DNA of 47,118 nucleotides from Mesoaciditoga sp. (GTDB lineage Bacteria > Thermotogota > Thermotogae > Mesoaciditogales > Mesoaciditogaceae): positions 1 to 47,118 of the forward strand of contig WGFY01000080.1 of NCBI GenBank assembly GCA_015491995.1. Direction: 5' to 3'. Positions 23,804 to 34,336 of this stretch are shown here, piece by piece. The notes under the pieces were generated by a model, which saw nothing but the letters and a program-made list of their open reading frames with translations, was not told the DNA's origin and did no database searches. Each line of letters opens with the position of its first letter. The first letter of the stretch is position 1. The translations under genes and the position numbers were made by a program.

Positions 23804-24447
23804 GATTTTAATTTTTCAATTGCTTTGACCGGATCTTCTGATTTGAACACATAATTTCCGGAAACGAGTATGTCCGCTCCAGCTTTGATCACCAACTGAT
23901 AGGTTTCTTCATTTACGCCTCCATCTACCTCTATTTCAAATGTCAGCCCGCTTTTTTTTCTAAGTTCTTTGAGTCTTCTTATTTTATTCAAGGCATTTGG
24001 TATAAATCTTTGACCCCCAAAACCTGGATTCACGCTCATTATCAAAACACCATCGATTTCCATTATGACATCCTCCAACAATTCAACCGGTGTATGGGGA
24101 TTAAGGGCGATAAAGGCCTTGACATCTTTCTCTCTTATCCTCTGCACGAGTCTATGGAGATGATAAGTGGATTCGTAGTGAACGGATACTATATCAGACA
24201 CCTCACAAAAACCGTCAACGAGTTTCTCCGGGCAATCAACCATCAAATGAGAATCAAGCGGGACATTTGTTACGCGCTTGATGGCTCGGGCGACTTCAAC
24301 ACCAAAGGTCAAGTTGGGAACAAAATGCCCGTCCATCACATCTATGTGGATGTAATCCGTGGCTCCTTCAACTTTTTTCACATCCGCTTCAAAATTTGCA
24401 AAATTCGCGGCCAATATCGATGAAGACACTTCGATCGAACTCAACAT
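23776..24447 (-). CDS. rpe: Ribulose-phosphate 3-epimerase
   Basis: 223 residues. The ATG overlaps the rsgA stop (TGATG) and has GGAG five bases upstream. TIM-barrel motifs are intact: SSSILAANFANFEADVKKV, IHIDVMDGHFVPNLTFG, SHLMVDCPE, ALNPHTPVE, MSVNPGFGGQRF and EVDGGVNEET. It interconverts ribulose-5-phosphate and xylulose-5-phosphate in the pentose phosphate pathway. It is the last gene of a minus-strand operon in the order yugP-rsmB-rlmN-rsgA-rpe. Confidence 0.96.
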   Translation of the reverse strand: MLSSIEVSSSILAANFANFEADVKKVEGATDYIHIDVMDGHFVPNLTFGVEVARAIKRVTNVPLDSHLMVDCPEKLVDGFCEVSDIVSVHYESTYHLHRLVQRIREKDVKAFIALNPHTPVELLEDVIMEIDGVLIMSVNPGFGGQRFIPNALNKIRRLKELRKKSGLTFEIEVDGGVNEETYQLVIKAGADILVSGNYVFKSEDPVKAIEKLKSYKKDISEG

Positions 24448-25307
24448 CACCACTCCTTTTTCGTTTCTTTAAGTATGTTCAAATAGCTCTCGTAACGGCT
24501 TTGAGGAATGCCTCCGCTTTTAACAAGTTCTTTCACATAGCATTCTGGCTCCTCGTTATGTAAGCAATCATCGAACAAACACATCGGAGATGCCGCCTTT
24601 ATTTCAGGGAAAAGTTCTTGCACTTGTAGAGGTGCTATTTCTCCAAACTCCACAGTTATGTATCCTGGCGTGTCCACGACAAACCCTTCGCCTTTTAGCC
24701 CAAGCAACGAAGCGGAAGTCGTCGTGTGGCGCCCCATGTTGGTGGCATTGGAAACCCGGCCTGTTTTCAACTCCAAGCTCAGTATAGAGTTAAGGAGGGA
24801 TGATTTGCCCACACCAGATGGACCCGCAAACACCGAAATATGCCCTTCAAGCTCTTTTTCAAGAAGATCAAGACCTTTACGGGTAATCGTGCTCATCAGA
24901 ACCATACGATAAGGTGCATACACGCGCTTGAAATCTTCGATTTCTTCTTGTTCTGTTATATCAGTCTTGTTCAGAGCAAGAACGACGTTCACTTTTGAAA
25001 GCGATATACCCGCCACTATTCTGTCTATCATAGAATATTGAACATACGGCTTCGATCTCGAAACGACAACTACAACGTTATCCACGTTTGAAACCCTAGG
25101 CTTTTGGATCACGCTTGTCCTTGGCATTATCGACTCTATTCTTCCGCGATCTTGAGAGGTTATGTACTCCACACGATCTCCCACCATCGGTTTGATTTTG
25201 GAAAGTTTGAATCTTCCTCTCAACGTGCAAAGTGTGCTGAGATCTTCTTCATCGTCTTTCACGACTACGAAGTTGGAATGAAATTTTATCACGATCCCTG
25301 TTCTCAA
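24447..25307 (-). CDS. rsgA: Ribosome small-subunit maturation GTPase RsgA
   Basis: 286 residues from a TTG after AAGGAGAACAC, overlapping the rlmN stop. An N-terminal OB fold precedes a circularly permuted GTPase: NKTD at 113-116 comes before the P-loop GPSGVGKSS at 162-170 and DTPG at 212-215. A C-terminal zinc segment (CLFDDCLHNEEPEC) completes the family. It checks late 30S assembly. In Firmicutes a PP2C phosphatase and PASTA kinase often sit between rlmN and rsgA; they are absent here. Confidence 0.96.
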   Translation of the reverse strand: MRTGIVIKFHSNFVVVKDDEEDLSTLCTLRGRFKLSKIKPMVGDRVEYITSQDRGRIESIMPRTSVIQKPRVSNVDNVVVVVSRSKPYVQYSMIDRIVAGISLSKVNVVLALNKTDITEQEEIEDFKRVYAPYRMVLMSTITRKGLDLLEKELEGHISVFAGPSGVGKSSLLNSILSLELKTGRVSNATNMGRHTTTSASLLGLKGEGFVVDTPGYITVEFGEIAPLQVQELFPEIKAASPMCLFDDCLHNEEPECYVKELVKSGGIPQSRYESYLNILKETKKEW

Positions 25308-26329
25308 AGTGTTCTCCTTCTAAGCTGGCCACAAGCGGCGTCTATATCCGAACCTTTTTCAATCCTCATGACGGCTTCGATCCCATGTGATTTCAGGAAC
25401 GATTCGAATTTTCTTGCTTTTTCTGAGGGAGTGCGCTTGAATCCCATGCCCGTTTCGTTGTACGGAATGAGATTGACGTTGCACTTTATCCCTTCGAGAA
25501 TCTCTATCAGCTTTTTTGCATCTTCCACTGAATCGTTAAACTCATCGAAGAGTATGTACTCAAAAGTTACCCGTTTTCCTTTTATCGCTTGGTAATTCTT
25601 GATACTCTCCAAAAGTACGGCTAAAGGGTACTTTTGATCGATGGGCATTATCTTCACTCTTTTCTCATCGATAGGTGCGTGCAAGGAAACCGATAACACT
25701 ATGTCAAGGGGCTCATTTGCGAGCCTTTCAATTCCATCCACAATTCCAGAGGTGGATATGGATATCCTTCTTTGGCTTATCTTCAAAGCTTTGGGATCGA
25801 CCATGACGTGAATGGAACGCATCATTTCATCGTAGTTGAGCATGGGTTCTCCCATTCCCATGAAAACCACATTCCCAATGCGTTCATTTTCACTCTTTTC
25901 CATCCCTAAAATCTGGGCCAAGATCTCACCTGAGGTGAGATCTCTTACAAATCCCGATCTACCAGTTGCACAGAATTTACATTTTAGCACACAACCTACT
26001 TGAGAGGATATACACGCACTTATCCTATCAGAATAGCGGAGAAGAACGGATTCAACGGTGCTCCCGTCTGCGTATTTCCATAAGAATTTCACAGTGCCAT
26101 CTTTTGATTCCACCCTTGTTACAAGCTCAGGAAATTTCAATTCAAAACGCCTGTTGAGGCTTTCACGCAATTTTTTGGATAAATTGGTCATCACCGCAAA
26201 ACTCGTGGCTTTCTTCTTGTATATCCAATCGAATATTTGAGTGGCCCTGTAAGGCTCTAATTTTTCTCTTTCGAGTTTTGAACGAAACCCTTGATAATCG
26301 TAATCGAGTACGTTTTCCAAAATCCTCAC
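25304..26329 (-). CDS. rlmN: 23S rRNA A2503 / tRNA A37 methyltransferase
   Basis: 341 residues from a GTG overlapping the rsmB stop. The radical SAM motif is C113-x3-C117-x2-C120 (GCVLKCKFC), and the rest (GEPMLNYDEMMRSI, SLHAPIDEKR, NLIPYNETG) matches RlmN. The Cys in the C-terminal part (IDAACGQLRR) is the methyl-carrying residue. It methylates C2 of A2503 in 23S rRNA and often A37 of some tRNAs. Confidence 0.96.
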   Translation of the reverse strand: MRILENVLDYDYQGFRSKLEREKLEPYRATQIFDWIYKKKATSFAVMTNLSKKLRESLNRRFELKFPELVTRVESKDGTVKFLWKYADGSTVESVLLRYSDRISACISSQVGCVLKCKFCATGRSGFVRDLTSGEILAQILGMEKSENERIGNVVFMGMGEPMLNYDEMMRSIHVMVDPKALKISQRRISISTSGIVDGIERLANEPLDIVLSVSLHAPIDEKRVKIMPIDQKYPLAVLLESIKNYQAIKGKRVTFEYILFDEFNDSVEDAKKLIEILEGIKCNVNLIPYNETGMGFKRTPSEKARKFESFLKSHGIEAVMRIEKGSDIDAACGQLRRRTL

Positions 26330-27561
26330 ACCTTCACGATTTTTGATATGTAAAATCCTTCCATGTATTTCAAAAGCTGTACTCCCAATCCGTTGAAGTC
26401 GAATTCATACCTTCCGTCAAATGGATCGACGCATTTGGCGTTTTCATGATTTTTTATGAAATTGGATATCACGTTGTCCGTTTCAGCTTTTGTAACAGTA
26501 CAGACTGAATATATCAAAGTTCCACCCTGCTTTAAAGCGTTCCAAAGTCTTTCAAGCATCTCGAGCTGAACATCGGATTTCTTTTTGATATCGCCTGGTT
26601 TTATCCTTAAAAGCACATCAGGATGTTTTCCAACAGTTCCAAGTGCGCTGCATGGGGCATCTAAAAGCACTTTATCAAACTTTGAGTTCAGGTACGATAC
26701 ATCATCTTTCAAAAGATCAAGATTCCACAATTCAGTCGGAGAAAGTCCCAATCTTTTGAAGTTGGAAAGGGCAACATCTCGTTTTTCGTTGTTTATGTCG
26801 TTGTAGAACACATTAGAAATCGGAGAAATTTGAATGAAATGTGATGTCTTTGTTCCAACTCCGCCGCAAGCGTCTAAGATGTTTTCATGTTTTTTGGGAT
26901 CGAGTGCTATGGCGACAAGTTGAGAAGACTCGTCTTGAAATGTGAAATCGCCGTTCTTGAACGCCTCGTTTTTCAAATTCTGTCCTTGTGAACAGATGAG
27001 CCCCCATGGGGAATATCTCATTTCTTTGAGCATTACAACTTTTGAAAGTTTCATTTTTAATTCTTTTCTTTTGATCTTAACTGCACGTATAGACAATTCA
27101 TGACTTAAAGATTTCTCCAAGAAAAGATCCATATCCCTACCCAAATCATCTTTCAAAATCTTATACAGCCACAAAGGAAGAGAATGATTTATATCCACTT
27201 TTTCTTTGTTTCTGGCCAGTGATCTGAGAATGGCATTAACCAACCCCTTGAATCTACGCGGCGCCATCTCCGTATACTCATTCACGGTCGCGTATTCCGG
27301 TACACGCAAAAAAAGTATTTCGTACGCTCCAAACCTTAGCAAATTTCGTACCACTTTCGGAGTGTTGTTGGGCTTTTTAAGAAACAGATCAATCGTTTCG
27401 TCTAAGGATCTTCTAAAACGCAGCGTACCGTAAACAAGCTTTCTTGCAAGGTCACGATCCCGTTCATCCAAAGCATCTGTCAGTTTCCAAACATCTTTCG
27501 GAAGGAAGTCTTTTTCTATTCCCTGATCGAAGATCTTTAGGGCGATTTTTCTCGTTTTCAC
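26326..27561 (-). CDS. rsmB: 16S rRNA m5C967 methyltransferase
   Basis: 411 residues from a GTG overlapping the yugP stop. An N-terminal NusB-like helical domain (1-130) is followed by a Rossmann methyltransferase. LDACGGVGTKTSHF is the SAM site, DAPCSALGTVGKHPD and YSVCTV carry the two cysteines typical of m5C enzymes. Its position in the rlmN-rsgA-rpe cluster matches that in Firmicutes and Thermotogota. Confidence 0.94.
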   Translation of the reverse strand: MKTRKIALKIFDQGIEKDFLPKDVWKLTDALDERDRDLARKLVYGTLRFRRSLDETIDLFLKKPNNTPKVVRNLLRFGAYEILFLRVPEYATVNEYTEMAPRRFKGLVNAILRSLARNKEKVDINHSLPLWLYKILKDDLGRDMDLFLEKSLSHELSIRAVKIKRKELKMKLSKVVMLKEMRYSPWGLICSQGQNLKNEAFKNGDFTFQDESSQLVAIALDPKKHENILDACGGVGTKTSHFIQISPISNVFYNDINNEKRDVALSNFKRLGLSPTELWNLDLLKDDVSYLNSKFDKVLLDAPCSALGTVGKHPDVLLRIKPGDIKKKSDVQLEMLERLWNALKQGGTLIYSVCTVTKAETDNVISNFIKNHENAKCVDPFDGRYEFDFNGLGVQLLKYMEGFYISKIVKV

Positions 27562-28256
27562 CTGTTACTGGCAAATCCCGCAATTAGCAACATTCTCAAA
27601 AGTTGAAGTGCTGACATCGCAACTGATGCCACATAAGTCAAAGCCGCCGCGTTGAGAACTTTCCGTGCCATTTTTACCTCTCCTTCGTTCATAACCACAA
27701 CACTTTTAAGCATTTTAAGTGCCCTGTGTGAAGCGTCTAATTCCACGGGAAGAGTTACAAGTGTGAAAAGCACAAAGAAACTGAAGAGCACTATTCCAAC
27801 TTTCAGCAAAAACCCATTGTAGAATATTAACCCTATGAAAAAAATCACCCATGAAAGACTTGAGCCTATGTTGGCAGTTGGGACGATTGCATTTCTTATA
27901 ACGAGTGGAACGTAATGGTGGGAATGTTGAATGGCATGACCAATTTCATGTGCCACAACTCCAAGTGATGCCACCGATCCACTTCTATAAGTCGCATCTG
28001 ACAGTCTCACAACCTGTGATTTTGGATCGTAATGATCCGTCAATTTCCCGGGAATCCTTTCAATTTTAACGTTGAACAAGCCATTCGCATCCAGCAACAT
28101 TCTCGCCAACTGCGCACCTGTCAAATCCGTCGATGATTTGACAAGAGAGTATTTTCGAAAAGTTGTTGATACTTTGGTTTGTGCCCATATCGCAAGAACA
28201 ACTGCTGGAATAAGGAGCAACATCGTCGGGTCAAAGAAAAAATATGGAAACAACAT
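27558..28256 (-). CDS. YugP-type zinc metallopeptidase
   Basis: 232 residues. The ATG eight bases after AAGGAGG is preferred; a GTG three codons earlier overlaps that site. Membrane spans flank a zinc site HEIGHAIQH (103-111) and a later cluster of spans near 130-180. The YugP family (Zn_peptidase_2) is often encoded beside rsmB and fmt; its substrates are not known. It begins the operon that ends with rpe. Confidence 0.9.
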   Translation of the reverse strand: MLFPYFFFDPTMLLLIPAVVLAIWAQTKVSTTFRKYSLVKSSTDLTGAQLARMLLDANGLFNVKIERIPGKLTDHYDPKSQVVRLSDATYRSGSVASLGVVAHEIGHAIQHSHHYVPLVIRNAIVPTANIGSSLSWVIFFIGLIFYNGFLLKVGIVLFSFFVLFTLVTLPVELDASHRALKMLKSVVVMNEGEVKMARKVLNAAALTYVASVAMSALQLLRMLLIAGFASNR

Positions 28257-28280
28257 AAAAAGCACCTCCTTATAGATTTT

Positions 28281-28311
28281 ATCATAATTCCCACATCTTT
28301 GGACTTGTCAA
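28281..28311 (-). promoter_or_regulatory. Promoter of the yugP-rsmB-rlmN-rsgA-rpe operon
   Basis: Minus strand TTGACA (28306-28311) and TATGAT (28281-28286), 19 bases apart. The -35 box is perfect, the spacer is slightly long. It lies just after the terminator of the glyS operon. Confidence 0.5.
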
Positions 28312-28325
28312 AGGCCTTTAAGTTC

Positions 28326-28361
28326 AAAAAAAGGCACACGCTTTAAAAGCGTGTGCCTTTT
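28326..28361 (-). terminator. Terminator of the ileS-glyQ-glyS operon
   Basis: A near-perfect inverted repeat (AAAAGGCACACGCTTT / AAAGCGTGTGCCTTTT) ending in a run of seven Ts on the minus strand, ten bases after the glyS stop. It can also work in the other direction. Confidence 0.9.
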
Positions 28362-28371
28362 GCATCTAAGA

Positions 28372-30396
28372 TCACTTTGAAAGCAAAGAAAGTGAACCGA
28401 ATTTCAAAAACATTTCATCAAGACTTTTCAGAAAGCCTAATCTATTTCTTCTAAGGTCTTCACGTGTTGCCATGACGAAGACTTTTTCAAAATAATCGTC
28501 TATGATCGGTTTAAGCGATCTCAAATGTTCAAATGCCTCGTCGTAATTAAGATGTTCCAAAGCCTCTTCTATTTTCGGTTTAGTTTCAATGTAACCCGTG
28601 AAGAGAGGTTTCTCTTTCTCCTCGAATAGTTCAACATGATACTCATTTGAATCGTACTTCGAAGAGATGTTGTGAACCCGCGTGTAAGCGACTATGAAAT
28701 CTTCAAAACCTTCATTATTTCTGTATTTGTCAATAGTTTGAGCTGCCAATCTTACTCGAAGCGGAAATCTCCAAAGATTCAAAACAGTCCGAGCCACATC
28801 TGGTGAAATGTTGTATGTTTCTTTCAGCACCACTTCAAGGCGTCCTTTGAAGAATTCAGAAACTTCTTTCCACGGCACTCCTTTGTCAAGCAAGGATTCA
28901 ACGATCGTGCCCTCTTCTTCTATGTTCAAATCCCATTCGAATTCATTCAAGATCTTAAGAATGGAAAAAGTATTTTTCCTAAGTCCGTAAGGGTCACTCG
29001 ATCCAGACGGGATCTCACCTATGGAAAAATTTGACATGACCGTATCCAATCTATCTGCAAGTCCCACAACTGCGCCAACCACGTCAACCGGCATATTTCC
29101 CTCTAATCCGTTCGGCATGTACTGTTCTTCCATAGCTTTGGCAACACGAGGATCTTCATCGTGAAGTGTGTATATCTTTCCCATCGTGCCTTGAAGTTCC
29201 GGGAACTCGTATATCATGCTGGTGGCTATATCCGCTTTTGATAAAAAAGCGGCACGCCTTACGAGATTCACATCATCGTCGTTGAATTCGAGTTTTTTCG
29301 CTATATCTTCGGATAAAGCTTTTACCCTTTCAACTTTGTCGTAAAGTGTTCCAAGGTTTTTTTGAAAAGTCACACCTTTGAGTTTTGAAACGAAACTCTC
29401 AAATGGTACCGTTGTATCTTCATTGTAATAGAAAGTGGCATCTTCTAACCTGGCGTTTATCACACGCTCGTAGCCTTTTCTAACATTTTTACTTCTCAAA
29501 GATGGACCATCTTGAAATGCGAGGAATTTCTTCGATGTTTTTTCACCATCACGTGCGACAAATGTACGCTGGTGATGACGAAGTACCGTTTTTAACACCT
29601 CTTCTGGAAGGCCAAGGTACTTTTCTTGAAATTCCCCAACAACGGCTTGAGGATATTCGCTGATCAAAGCGACTTCATGAATGAGATCATCGTCTTTCAC
29701 AACGTCAAGGTGACTTTGAGTGATCGCCTCTTCGATCATCTTTTTTCGCTCTTTCGTGTGGATTATCACCATTTTATCTTTGAGTTTTTCTACGTACTCC
29801 GAAACTTCTTTGATGATCACATCTTCGGAAAGGTATCTGTGGCTTTTAGTCATGTTAGATGAACTCTTTCCCAACATCTCAAATTCGATGATTTTGTCGT
29901 TCAAAATGGAAACGATCGAGTGGAGGGGCCGAACGTATTTATACTCACCATCACCCCATCTCATAGGTCTTTTGAAGGCTAAAGAAAGTAAGATTTTGGG
30001 CACGATCTCTTTCAACACCTCAGAAGTTGGACGACCCGCGACGATTTTTTTTAAGAAAATATACGGAGTTCCTTTTACATCAACAAACTCAACGTCTTCA
30101 ACGGTTGCACTGTTAGAAGCCAAGAAACCCTCAAGAGCTTTTGAAGGCTTTCCATCTTTGTACGCTATTCTTTGAGCGGGTCCTCTTTTTTTCAGAATGA
30201 CATCGTTTTGCCTGTCTTGTAAATCATGAATGAAAAATCCAAATCTTCTCGCTGTGGAAAATGCCTCCACATCACCATGACCAACATTCGCGCCATTGAG
30301 CGCATTTTCGACGATTTTACCGAGTTTTTTTGTGATCATATCCACATCTGCTGGCGGCATTTCTTCCAAAAGTAGCTCCACAAGGTATTCACTCAT
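28372..30396 (-). CDS. glyS: Glycyl-tRNA synthetase beta subunit
   Basis: 674 residues. ATG inside the end of glyQ (ATGAGTGA overlap) is preferred over a TTG three codons upstream. The opening [16 protein letters not shown] and the [19 protein letters not shown] region match GlyS; the HD-like core ([20 protein letters not shown]) and C-terminal anticodon-binding DALR-like region are present. The beta subunit joins GlyQ as alpha2beta2 to charge tRNA-Gly. It is the last gene of the operon. Confidence 0.96.
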   Translation of the reverse strand: MSEYLVELLLEEMPPADVDMITKKLGKIVENALNGANVGHGDVEAFSTARRFGFFIHDLQDRQNDVILKKRGPAQRIAYKDGKPSKALEGFLASNSATVEDVEFVDVKGTPYIFLKKIVAGRPTSEVLKEIVPKILLSLAFKRPMRWGDGEYKYVRPLHSIVSILNDKIIEFEMLGKSSSNMTKSHRYLSEDVIIKEVSEYVEKLKDKMVIIHTKERKKMIEEAITQSHLDVVKDDDLIHEVALISEYPQAVVGEFQEKYLGLPEEVLKTVLRHHQRTFVARDGEKTSKKFLAFQDGPSLRSKNVRKGYERVINARLEDATFYYNEDTTVPFESFVSKLKGVTFQKNLGTLYDKVERVKALSEDIAKKLEFNDDDVNLVRRAAFLSKADIATSMIYEFPELQGTMGKIYTLHDEDPRVAKAMEEQYMPNGLEGNMPVDVVGAVVGLADRLDTVMSNFSIGEIPSGSSDPYGLRKNTFSILKILNEFEWDLNIEEEGTIVESLLDKGVPWKEVSEFFKGRLEVVLKETYNISPDVARTVLNLWRFPLRVRLAAQTIDKYRNNEGFEDFIVAYTRVHNISSKYDSNEYHVELFEEKEKPLFTGYIETKPKIEEALEHLNYDEAFEHLRSLKPIIDDYFEKVFVMATREDLRRNRLGFLKSLDEMFLKFGSLSLLSK

Positions 30397-31240
30397 GCTT
30401 ATCAACTTCTTCCAAAAAGACCTTGGCGCATTTCCTGGCCATTGTTCTTATCTTTGAAATGTAATTTTGCCTGTGCGACACCGAAATGGCACCTCGCGCA
30501 TCAAGCAAATTGAAAACGTGCGAGGATTTCATGACTTGATCGTAAGCTGGCCGATAGAGCCCAACATCTGCAAGCTTGTTGAATTCTCTTGAATACATTT
30601 CAAACATGTTGAAAAGCATCTCCACATCGGCCATTTCAAAATTGTACTTGGAAAATTGCCTTTCATTTTCCAAATAGAGATCTCCGTAAGAAGTGCTGTC
30701 GTTCCATTTAGCATCGTAAACGTTCTCAACGCCTTGAAGGTACATGGCTATTCTCTCCACGCCGTACGTGATCTCGAGAGGTGTACGTTTCAACTCAGCC
30801 CCTCCGAATTGCTGAAAGTAAGTGAACTGTGTGATCTCCATTCCATCAAGCCAAACTTCCCATCCTATTCCCCAAGCTCCAAGTGTGGGAGATTCCCAGT
30901 TGTCTTCGACGAACCTGACATCATGATCTTTTATTCCAAGACCAAGGCTTTCAAGCGAATCCAAATACATCTCTTGAGAATTTTGAGGGGATGGAAGAAG
31001 TATCACTTGATACTGCAAAAACCTTTGCATCCTGTTAGGATTTTCGCCATATCTACCATCTGTTGGCCTTCTGCTTGGCTGGATAAAAGCTATTTTCGCG
31101 TCTTTTTGTTTCAAAACGGTGAAAAAAGTGGAAGGATGGAATGTTCCAGCACCCATTTCCATATCATAAGGCTGATCGACAACGACACCTTTTTGGGCCC
31201 AAAATTCGTTGAGTTTGAATATCAAATCTTGAATGTTCAC
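30389..31240 (-). CDS. glyQ: Glycyl-tRNA synthetase alpha subunit
   Basis: 283 residues starting at a GTG ([14 protein letters not shown]), nine bases after GAGGG; earlier in-frame starts lie inside ileS and lack a site at good spacing. Class II core motifs are plain: [38 protein letters not shown] and [15 protein letters not shown]. It holds the adenylate-forming site. It starts three bases downstream of the ileS end and overlaps glyS by eight bases. Confidence 0.96.
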   Translation of the reverse strand: MNIQDLIFKLNEFWAQKGVVVDQPYDMEMGAGTFHPSTFFTVLKQKDAKIAFIQPSRRPTDGRYGENPNRMQRFLQYQVILLPSPQNSQEMYLDSLESLGLGIKDHDVRFVEDNWESPTLGAWGIGWEVWLDGMEITQFTYFQQFGGAELKRTPLEITYGVERIAMYLQGVENVYDAKWNDSTSYGDLYLENERQFSKYNFEMADVEMLFNMFEMYSREFNKLADVGLYRPAYDQVMKSSHVFNLLDARGAISVSHRQNYISKIRTMARKCAKVFLEEVDKHE

Positions 31241-31242
31241 GG

Positions 31243-33957
31243 TCACATACCCTCGCTCTTCAAAACCGCCACGCATCTTTTACAGAGCGTTGGATGTTGC
31301 GAATCTTCTCCGACACTCTCGGAATATTTCCAGCATCTTTCGCACTTTTGCCCTGGTGCGTGTTCCACTCTAACTTCAACATCTCCTACTTCATCTGACA
31401 AAACGGCTTTGGAAACTATGAATATGTCGGCCAACTCTTCGATTGAGAGCGTTTTCAAAATATCATGGTTTTCCTTGTCAACTTTGAGGGTGACAGCCGC
31501 TTCAAGGGGGTGGCCGATATGTCCTGCCTGTCTTTCATCTTCAAGCGCTTTCAAAACGACATCTCGGACGATTCTTATCTTTTCCCACTTCTCGATCACT
31601 TCATCGTTTATTTTCCCCAGTTCCGGCCAATTTTCAAGATGAATGCTTTCCAACTTTTCGAAAGGAAGAGCGTTGTATATCTCTTCGGTGGTGAACGGAA
31701 TAATGGGAGCCATCATCTTGAGGAGGGCCATCCCCATCTCGTACAAAACAGTTTGAGCCGATCTTCTTTCAATCGAAGTTTTGCCAGAGGTGTAAAGCCT
31801 GTCTTTCAATATGTCCAGATAGAACGCACTCATATCCACGGTTATGAAGTCGAATATCGCATGGTAGACTTTGTGGAAATCGAATTCATCGTAATATTTG
31901 GTGACGTTTTTAACGAGTTCCTTGAGCATGCTCATCGCGTATTCATCTATTTCAAGAAGATCTCTTAGCCGATCGTTTTTGGGATCGAAATCTGCTATAT
32001 TCCCGAATATAAACCTTAGAACGTTTCTCACTTTACGGTATCCGTCTATCTGTTTTTCCAAAATTCCCATCGAAACTTTCACGTCGTTTTTGTATTCCGT
32101 TGAAGCGACCCAAAGCCTGAACACGTCGGCGCCCATTTTTGAAACCACATCATTTGGATCTATGACATTTCCAAGAGACTTGGACATCTTTCTGTCCTTC
32201 TCATCTCTGATAAATCCATGTGTAACAACGGCTTTGTAAGGAGGAACTCCATCTCTCATCATTCCCAAAAGAAGTGAGGATTGGAACCACCCTCTGTGTT
32301 GATCGGTCCCTTCAAGGTAGAGATCGGCAGGGTACCAATCTTTGGGTTTAAGAACGGATTCAAAAGATGATCCAGAATCTATCCAAACATCCATGACATC
32401 GTACAATTTTTCGAAATGTGTCCCTCCACATTCAGGGCACTTGTACCCTTCAGGTAAAAGCTCTTCGACTTTTGCAGAAAACCATACATTGCTGCCTTTT
32501 TCGCCTACTATTTTTGACATATGTCTTACTATTTCAGCATTCATAAGGGTTTTCCCACAATCAACACATTTGAAAGCTGGTATGGGCATGCCCCAATCCC
32601 TCTGTCTTGAGATACACCAATCCGGCCTATCGGAAACCATGGAAGAGATCCTCTTCTTTCCCCATGTTGGCACCCATTGAACATCATCAACAGCTTTGAG
32701 AGTTTTTTCTCTAAGATCATCTTTGTCTATGGATATGAACCACTGTTCCGTTGAGCGGAATATCAAAGGTCCATGGCACCTCCAACAGTGCGGGTAAGGA
32801 TGGGTAAACATCTCTTCTGCCACAAGAGCGCCTGACTTTTTCAGATCATTTACGATAACACCATTCGCTTTGAAAACGTTCATTCCAGCGTACTTTGGGA
32901 GTTTCTCAACGTAACTTCCATAATCGTCAACAGGAGAAAATATTTCCAAGTTGTATCTTTTACCTGTTTGGTAATCATCTGCACCATGCCCTGGAGCCGT
33001 GTGAACTGCACCGGTTCCTGTGTCGGTTAAGACGTAATCGGCCATGACTATCGGTCGAGGCTGGCCGTAAATCGGATCGATCAAAGTCTTGAGTTCAAGT
33101 TCAGACCCCTTGACCACGTCAATTACTTTCCAATCTTCGATTTTCGCCTTTTTCATCACCGTCTTGACAAGTGCGCTCGCCATCATCCAAATTTCGTCGT
33201 CGACTTTCACTTTGGAATATTCGATCTTAGGATTGAGTGCAACTGCCCTGTTTGCAGGCAGCGTCCAAGGGGTCGTTGTCCAAATAACCACGTATTCGTC
33301 TTTTTTATCTTCAAAAGCGAATTTCACGTAAATGGCCTTTGATGTGTCGTCTTGATACTCCACTTCTGCTTCTGCAAGAGCCGTATGACAATGAGGACAC
33401 CACATGACGGGCTTGTTCTCACGGTAGACCATACCTTTTTCCACGACATTCGCAAAAACCTCGTAGATGCCTCGTTCATACTTTGGATTCATGGTTAAAT
33501 AAGGATTATCCCATTCTCCAAAGATACCCAATCTTTTGAACTGCTTCTTTTGGATGTTAACGTATTTTCTTGCATAGCTGGCACAAGTCTTTCTTATTTC
33601 AAGCCTTGACATGTCTTTTATCTTATTTCCGAACTCAACAGAAACTTTGTGCTCTATGGGAAGACCATGTGTGTCCCATCCCGGAACATATGGGGCATCG
33701 TATCCCCGCATGCTCTTGTATTTGATCACGATGTCCTTTAAGACTTTGTTCATCGCAGTTCCCACATGAATGTTGCCGTTGGCATAAGGCGGCCCATCAT
33801 GCAGTATGTATTTGGGAGCGTCCTTATGCGTTTCTCTTAATTTGAAATAAATCTTATCTTCTTCCCATTTTTTCAATATTTTAGGTTCGTTTGAAACCAA
33901 ATTCGCTTTCATGGATATGATCTTCATGGGAAGGTTCAAAGTGTCTTTGTAATTCAA
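31243..33957 (-). CDS. ileS: Isoleucyl-tRNA synthetase
   Basis: 904 residues starting at a TTG ([12 protein letters not shown]) with GGGGGTG seven bases upstream, four bases after the response-regulator stop. [11 protein letters not shown] is the HIGH-like motif, [10 protein letters not shown] the KMSKS motif, and [18 protein letters not shown] is part of the editing domain. The C-terminal zinc-binding cysteines ([15 protein letters not shown]) are present as in bacterial type 1 IleRS. No T-box leader is visible upstream because the gene lies within an operon behind a two-component system. Confidence 0.96.
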   Translation of the reverse strand: MNYKDTLNLPMKIISMKANLVSNEPKILKKWEEDKIYFKLRETHKDAPKYILHDGPPYANGNIHVGTAMNKVLKDIVIKYKSMRGYDAPYVPGWDTHGLPIEHKVSVEFGNKIKDMSRLEIRKTCASYARKYVNIQKKQFKRLGIFGEWDNPYLTMNPKYERGIYEVFANVVEKGMVYRENKPVMWCPHCHTALAEAEVEYQDDTSKAIYVKFAFEDKKDEYVVIWTTTPWTLPANRAVALNPKIEYSKVKVDDEIWMMASALVKTVMKKAKIEDWKVIDVVKGSELELKTLIDPIYGQPRPIVMADYVLTDTGTGAVHTAPGHGADDYQTGKRYNLEIFSPVDDYGSYVEKLPKYAGMNVFKANGVIVNDLKKSGALVAEEMFTHPYPHCWRCHGPLIFRSTEQWFISIDKDDLREKTLKAVDDVQWVPTWGKKRISSMVSDRPDWCISRQRDWGMPIPAFKCVDCGKTLMNAEIVRHMSKIVGEKGSNVWFSAKVEELLPEGYKCPECGGTHFEKLYDVMDVWIDSGSSFESVLKPKDWYPADLYLEGTDQHRGWFQSSLLLGMMRDGVPPYKAVVTHGFIRDEKDRKMSKSLGNVIDPNDVVSKMGADVFRLWVASTEYKNDVKVSMGILEKQIDGYRKVRNVLRFIFGNIADFDPKNDRLRDLLEIDEYAMSMLKELVKNVTKYYDEFDFHKVYHAIFDFITVDMSAFYLDILKDRLYTSGKTSIERRSAQTVLYEMGMALLKMMAPIIPFTTEEIYNALPFEKLESIHLENWPELGKINDEVIEKWEKIRIVRDVVLKALEDERQAGHIGHPLEAAVTLKVDKENHDILKTLSIEELADIFIVSKAVLSDEVGDVEVRVEHAPGQKCERCWKYSESVGEDSQHPTLCKRCVAVLKSEGM

Positions 33958-33961
33958 AAAA

Positions 33962-34315
33962 TCACACCCCCAATAGTTTTTTAACTCTGTCTTTAAGCTC
34001 ACTCAAATCAGAAGATTTGACTATGTAATCATCTGCAGCCCAACTTGAAAGATCATGGCGGTAGTGGCTGTAAGCGGTAAGCAATATGATTTTGACATCT
34101 TTTTTCATGTCCCTTACCTTTCCGGCAATTTCTAAGCCACTCATACCAGGCATTTCAATATCCATGGTGATCAGATCGATATCGTTGGATGAGAGGTACT
34201 TTAAAGCTTCTTCACCATTTTCCACAGTTTTAACATCATAATTTTCGTCTTCTAACTCCTCTTTCAACAACATTCTCATTGATTCTTCATCTTCAACCAC
34301 TAAAATCTTTTTCAC
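33962..34315 (-). CDS. CheY-like response regulator partnered with the GAF kinase
   Basis: 117 residues from a GTG (MKKILVVEDEE) nine bases after AGGAGG; two ATG codons one to three codons earlier are too close to the site. It is a lone receiver domain with acidic E8/D9, phospho-acceptor D52 (ITMDIEMPGM), T80 and K100. It lies 21 bases after the histidine kinase, its evident partner, and four bases before ileS. With no output domain, it must act by binding another protein or in a relay. Confidence 0.9.
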   Translation of the reverse strand: MKKILVVEDEESMRMLLKEELEDENYDVKTVENGEEALKYLSSNDIDLITMDIEMPGMSGLEIAGKVRDMKKDVKIILLTAYSHYRHDLSSWAADDYIVKSSDLSELKDRVKKLLGV

Positions 34316-34336
34316 ACTCATCATCCTCCTTGCAAT

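Noticed and set aside
24010-24423. A 137-codon plus-strand frame antisense to rpe
   Set aside because: It mirrors the conserved rpe sequence and has no ribosome site.
30656-31642. A 328-codon plus-strand frame antisense to glyQ and ileS
   Set aside because: It is a mirror of two strongly conserved synthetase genes, has no ribosome site and no recognisable domain.
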